DNA from: Aptenodytes patagonicus
Lineage: Eukaryota > Chordata > Aves > Sphenisciformes > Spheniscidae
Length of the DNA: 64,000 nucleotides
NCBI RefSeq assembly: GCF_965638725.1
Contig: NC_134974.1
Location: forward strand, 744,001-808,000
Direction: 5' to 3'
Each line of letters begins with the position of its first letter. Within the stretch, counting starts at the first letter, position 1. The translations under genes were made by a program, and so were the position numbers. Shown piece by piece: positions 61,301 through 64,000 of this stretch. The notes below the pieces were generated by a model, which saw nothing but the letters and a program-made list of their open reading frames with translations, was not told the DNA's origin and did not search any database.

Positions 61301-63379
61301 TACTTCCTCCCTTTTGATTCTGAGGGTTTATTGAGTGATAATTGCTGTGCTAATAGGCAGAAGTGACTGTGCAATTAAAATAAGGGACTGTAGCAAAATG
61401 CATCGTTGATTCCCAGCTTGCTGCTACCTTGACCTCAGGTCACTCATGTAGCTAGCATGCAATTTCATTGGCAGTGGCTTTGAGATCCTCTGGTCTGTAG
61501 AATGACAAGATGGCAAAGCATATTCAATATTTAAATTCACCTGGGCCCTGGCTCATGAAATAGCCCTACCATTTTCTTCTCTTGCCTAGCCCGAAGATTA
61601 GTGCACGTTGACCTAAACAGTGATCACTGGCTCTGTTCTCTGCAGTAAATGATATGGTTCCTTGTGGTGGCACATGCTGTTTCCCCCTGCTCTGTTAGCG
61701 AGCGTCTCAGAAGCTGCTGGAGGGGTTAAGGCGTTCGTCAAACTTTCACAGGGAGATTTTAGCAATCTTCTCCCAACGAAGAAGAACAAGCAACAGTAAT
61801 ACAGTCATATCAACAGCACAGGGGATGGGGAACTGGTTTTGCGAGGATGTGTGGAGGCACTGAGAAGTTCAACTCAACTCTTACCAACCCAGCACTGTTC
61901 TCATACCAGTAGGGCTTGGCTTCTCAAGGGGTTTAATGCCTACCATCCTGCTTTTCCCTTCATTTTCCAGATGATGTGTCTGACTCTGAGGAAAGCTTTT
62001 CAAGTAACAAATCCTGCAGGAATGAGCGATCCCTTCAGGAGAAGCTAGAGATCATGACCAACGAAGGGCTGCTTCTCGCTGTCAAGGTGTTCCTGGACTG
62101 GCTGAGGACAAACACGGACCTCATCATCATGTGTGCTCAGGTGGGAACTGTGCTCGGTGTTCGGTCCAAGGCTGCGTCTGTTCGGTTCCCCTGGGCTGGG
62201 ACGATAGGGGCATATTGAAACTGCTGTCCCAGTCCTGGACAGAAGGTGATGTTAAATACCCCACCAGCTGAATTAAGATAATCTTGTCCTAAGAAGTGTA
62301 GTAGTTTACTCTTTATAAAGCATTCTGAGGTCTGTGAAAGATGCTGGAAAGCCCAAGCAGCCTGGTTATTGCATACATCTGCATTGATGTTTTCTGTGGC
62401 CTTCTGTGTTTTGTTCCTGCAGAGCTCTCAGAGCCTGTGGAATAGGCTGTCTGTGCTCCTCAACCTTCTGCCTTCTGCTGCAGACCTGCAGGAATCAGGT
62501 ACTGGAAAAGGAAGTGGCAATGTAATGTTTCAGCAAGCCTAGTCATCAGTGATTTCCATGGTGTGTGATAGATCCTGGGGTGAGAGATTTGCCAGTAGCA
62601 GTTTGCTTATAAGCACAATGGGAAGCGACACCATGCCTGTGTTGTTGTTTTTGTGTTTAAACACCATTCCAGTTAAATACTGTCCTGTAGACTTTAGCTC
62701 TATTAATGCATTATATATGGCTGACAATATACTGAAACACTCGCACCTGTGTGTGTGAAATCCTTGTGTGGCCAACATGATTGTAATTAACTGTCAAGAC
62801 CATAAGTAAGAGTATGATTTTTCACGGCGATCGTGGAAACTAGTTTTGAAGCTCCAAATGCTTGTGATGTGCCCTGTACCTCAGCCTAAAGAACCCCGTG
62901 ATTCATGAGAAGCATAGTTTAAACAGGGATGCTTGTCTGTTGGAATGAATGGGAAAGCTAACTTCCAAACTAGAGTTTTTTCTGAAGTGGTGCACCTTAG
63001 CAGGTTGTTGGGGACAGTTACTTTTTATGTTGTGGGTGGCCTTTTTGTTCCTCCTTCAACACGTGTTCACAGTACATGTGTAATTTAAAACCTTTGCCCT
63101 CGATCATTACAGGTTGCGTGCCTTAAAGCAGTTTTCCTCTTTGTCCCCACATCAGTTGTTTAAGTCACCATATATTGCTGTGCACCTCCTCCATCCTCTC
63201 CAGGGCTGGCCCTATGTAATGAAGTCAAGGACATTCTGAGTGGCGCTGAGCTCCCAGACCTGAAAGCCAACTTGCTGCTCCCAGAAGATGTGGCCCTGCG
63301 AAATCTTCCCCCTCTGAAAAATGCACACAAGAGGTTTAACTTTGAGCAGGACCGGCCCATTTTCTCAGCAGTTGAGGAG
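40308..63379 (+). CDS. SMG5: Nonsense-mediated mRNA decay factor SMG5 (partial, 5' 794 codons)
   Basis: SMG5 pairs with SMG7, binds phosphorylated UPF1 and recruits phosphatase and decay enzymes in NMD. Exons are 40308-40384, 47392-47490, 48111-48234, 48905-49061, 52155-52244, 53573-53662, 54581-54659, 55259-55384, 55839-55907, 57831-58039, 58189-58326, 59410-60111, 61971-62140, 62423-62498 and 63204-63379. They sum to 2,382 bases, exactly 794 codons in frame. The start is MSQGGGATGESGEPEAKVLH. The 14-3-3-like/TPR domain follows (VEAVHRLDLILGNKAAYQEV; ELCVKLMFLHPVDYGRKAEE; AERFYYQALSVAPQIGMPFN). Then come the helical hairpin domain, an acidic Ser-rich linker in the 702-base exon (SDLSEGFDSDSSQGS; DSDMNSQESRSDLEDMEDEP), and LKVFLDWLRTN-type sequence (AVKVFLDWLRTNTDLIIM). 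The C-terminal PIN domain lies beyond the right edge. The intron after 48234 starts with GC rather than GT. Confidence 0.97.
40386..41560 (+). repeat. Purine-rich (G/A) degenerate minisatellite in SMG5 intron 1
   Basis: For about 1.1 kb the + strand is nearly all G and A with recurrent phrases such as ggggagat, gatccaggggaga and aaggggatgg at roughly 30-50 base spacing. Units are diverged from each other. The resulting open frames on both strands (Gly/Arg/Glu-rich on +, Pro/Ser-rich on -) are compositional. Confidence 0.8.
41561..47391 (+). other. SMG5: Rest of SMG5 intron 1
   Basis: About 5.8 kb with no exon, LINE or RNA gene that I could recognise. The intron ends at ttaccttgcag before 47392. 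Confidence 0.5.
49062..52154 (+). other. SMG5: SMG5 intron 4, containing a CR1
   Basis: Long intron between GT at 49062 and gtag at 52154. Apart from the CR1 at 50949-51410 I see no structured element. Confidence 0.6.
50949..51410 (-). mobile_element. CR1 LINE 3' fragment with a TAGAC-type tail
   Basis: The + strand begins with a run of agact units, followed by attgcagttggaagggacct, then complementary CR1 sequence. A - strand peptide there includes LRTLGLSSLEKRSLSGDLIA, the conserved CR1 ORF2 end. The tail is a pentamer run rather than the usual octamer. Confidence 0.88.
53087..53111 (+). repeat. Poly(A) run in SMG5 intron 5
   Basis: Twenty-five consecutive A with no SINE body recognised next to it. 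Confidence 0.85.
55908..57830 (+). other. SMG5: SMG5 intron 9, containing an old CR1
   Basis: Intron between GT at 55908 and gttaag at 57830. The central third is occupied by the CR1 at 56540-57165. The rest shows no recognisable element. Confidence 0.6.
56540..57165 (-). mobile_element. Old, diverged CR1 LINE fragment
   Basis: The + strand reads taggttggaaaggacct near 56555 and later ctgaacaaactcgattctc, dccagtcctctg-like and gactggatgcagtactcc phrases. These are the reverse complement of the CR1 ORF2 end and 3' UTR. It has no octamer tail and many indels, so it is older than the other CR1 copies here. Confidence 0.8.
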
Positions 63380-64000
63380 GTGAGTCAGGGTAAATCGCGA
63401 ATCTCGGCACAAGCTGCATTTACCTTTCTGGAGGTGCAGCCTGTCTTAGCTGTGCAGATGAAGATCTAGTTCTTTCTTGCCAAAAAAGACCCCAAACTGA
63501 TTCAAACTTTTGAGTCTGAGATGGGCTCATGTTATTGGTGGTTGCTGCAGTCGTTTGTCTATCCAAAAATCAGTGTTCAAAAAAATTGCCTTGCCTTCCC
63601 TTCCCTGTCAGTCATTATGAAAGGAAGTACAGTCACATGTTGACAGCTTTGCTGCATGAAGTCTCCTGACCTCCCTGGCTGGGCAGAAGCGTTGTTATCT
63701 CTGCCCTGCCTTGAATGAAGAGAATTTGATTGGAGCTGCAGGATACTTCCTGTGATCCTTCTCTAGCAAATGCAAAAGTTGGTGAGATCTCACTTCATGT
63801 GGCACTCTGTGCCCTCGTAGAGCACTTCTGCCTGTTTTCCCAAGCACAAAGGGCCAAGGTGATCGTTTCTGGGTAGCGGAGGTGTGCAGAAAAAGGCAAT
63901 TGTTCTTCTCCTGTCTTGCCTTGCTAGACCAATCTGATTCCTTTGGAGTGGGGAATATATTCCATCTTCTGCCTTGATTTAAGGGCGCTGTTCTGATGCG
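63380..64000 (+). other. SMG5: SMG5 intron 15, running off the window
   Basis: Starts with gtgagt after the exon ending at 63379. The next SMG5 exon, expected to begin with a SVVRICC-like peptide, was not found before 64000. Confidence 0.6.

Overview
This is nuclear DNA from a bird. The evidence is CR1 LINE 3' ends with the ATTCTATG-type tail, an avian ERVL-type LTR with an integrase fragment, a piece of bird-type mitochondrial DNA, and gene-dense, GC-rich, short-intron organisation of the kind found on avian microchromosomes. The genes correspond to human 1q21.3-q22, so the window probably comes from the chromosome equivalent to chicken 25. That placement is inferred from gene content; no search was possible.

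Layout. At 1-2675 lies the 3' end of TPM3 on the + strand: an intron, terminal exon 9d, and a 3' UTR with two poly(A) signals. At 3038-9753, on the same strand, lies NUP210L, which follows TPM3 in mammals too. Here it is a relic: exons 1-2, two mid-N-terminal exons and three exons matching residues around 950-1080 of the family remain, with frameshifts. At 10617-13035 a truncated ERVL fossil is followed by a nuclear mitochondrial insertion (COX1 3' end plus tRNA-Ser). SSR2 (TRAP beta, 183 codons) runs on the - strand at 14.2-18.2 kb. Behind it, also on -, is an unrecognised 45-codon hydrophobic ORF (18910-19047). At 19435-21349 there is a 2.1-copy tandem duplication of 896 bp that carries a CR1 piece.

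From 22104 to the right edge the order is CCT3 (+, complete, 545 aa), GLMP (+, complete, 398 aa), TMEM79 (-, complete, 383 aa) and SMG5 (+, first 794 codons, running off the edge). This is the mammalian CCT3-GLMP-TMEM79-SMG5 block in the same relative order and orientation. All exon joins of these four genes keep frame, and the totals agree with the human proteins.

The genes are mostly housekeeping: cytosolic folding (CCT3), ER translocation (SSR2), a lysosomal membrane protein (GLMP), nonsense-mediated decay (SMG5), and an actin-filament protein (TPM3). TMEM79 is a five-helix-type membrane protein of trans-Golgi/lamellar-granule traffic. They start in CpG-rich promoters with recognisable motifs: NRF1 at NUP210L, ZNF143-type at SSR2 and upstream of CCT3, a CLEAR-like E-box at GLMP, and repeated TCTCGCGAGA/YY1-like modules at SMG5. 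The points most worth following are the decaying NUP210L, the 45-codon membrane ORF, the 896-bp duplication, and the repeated promoter module at SMG5.
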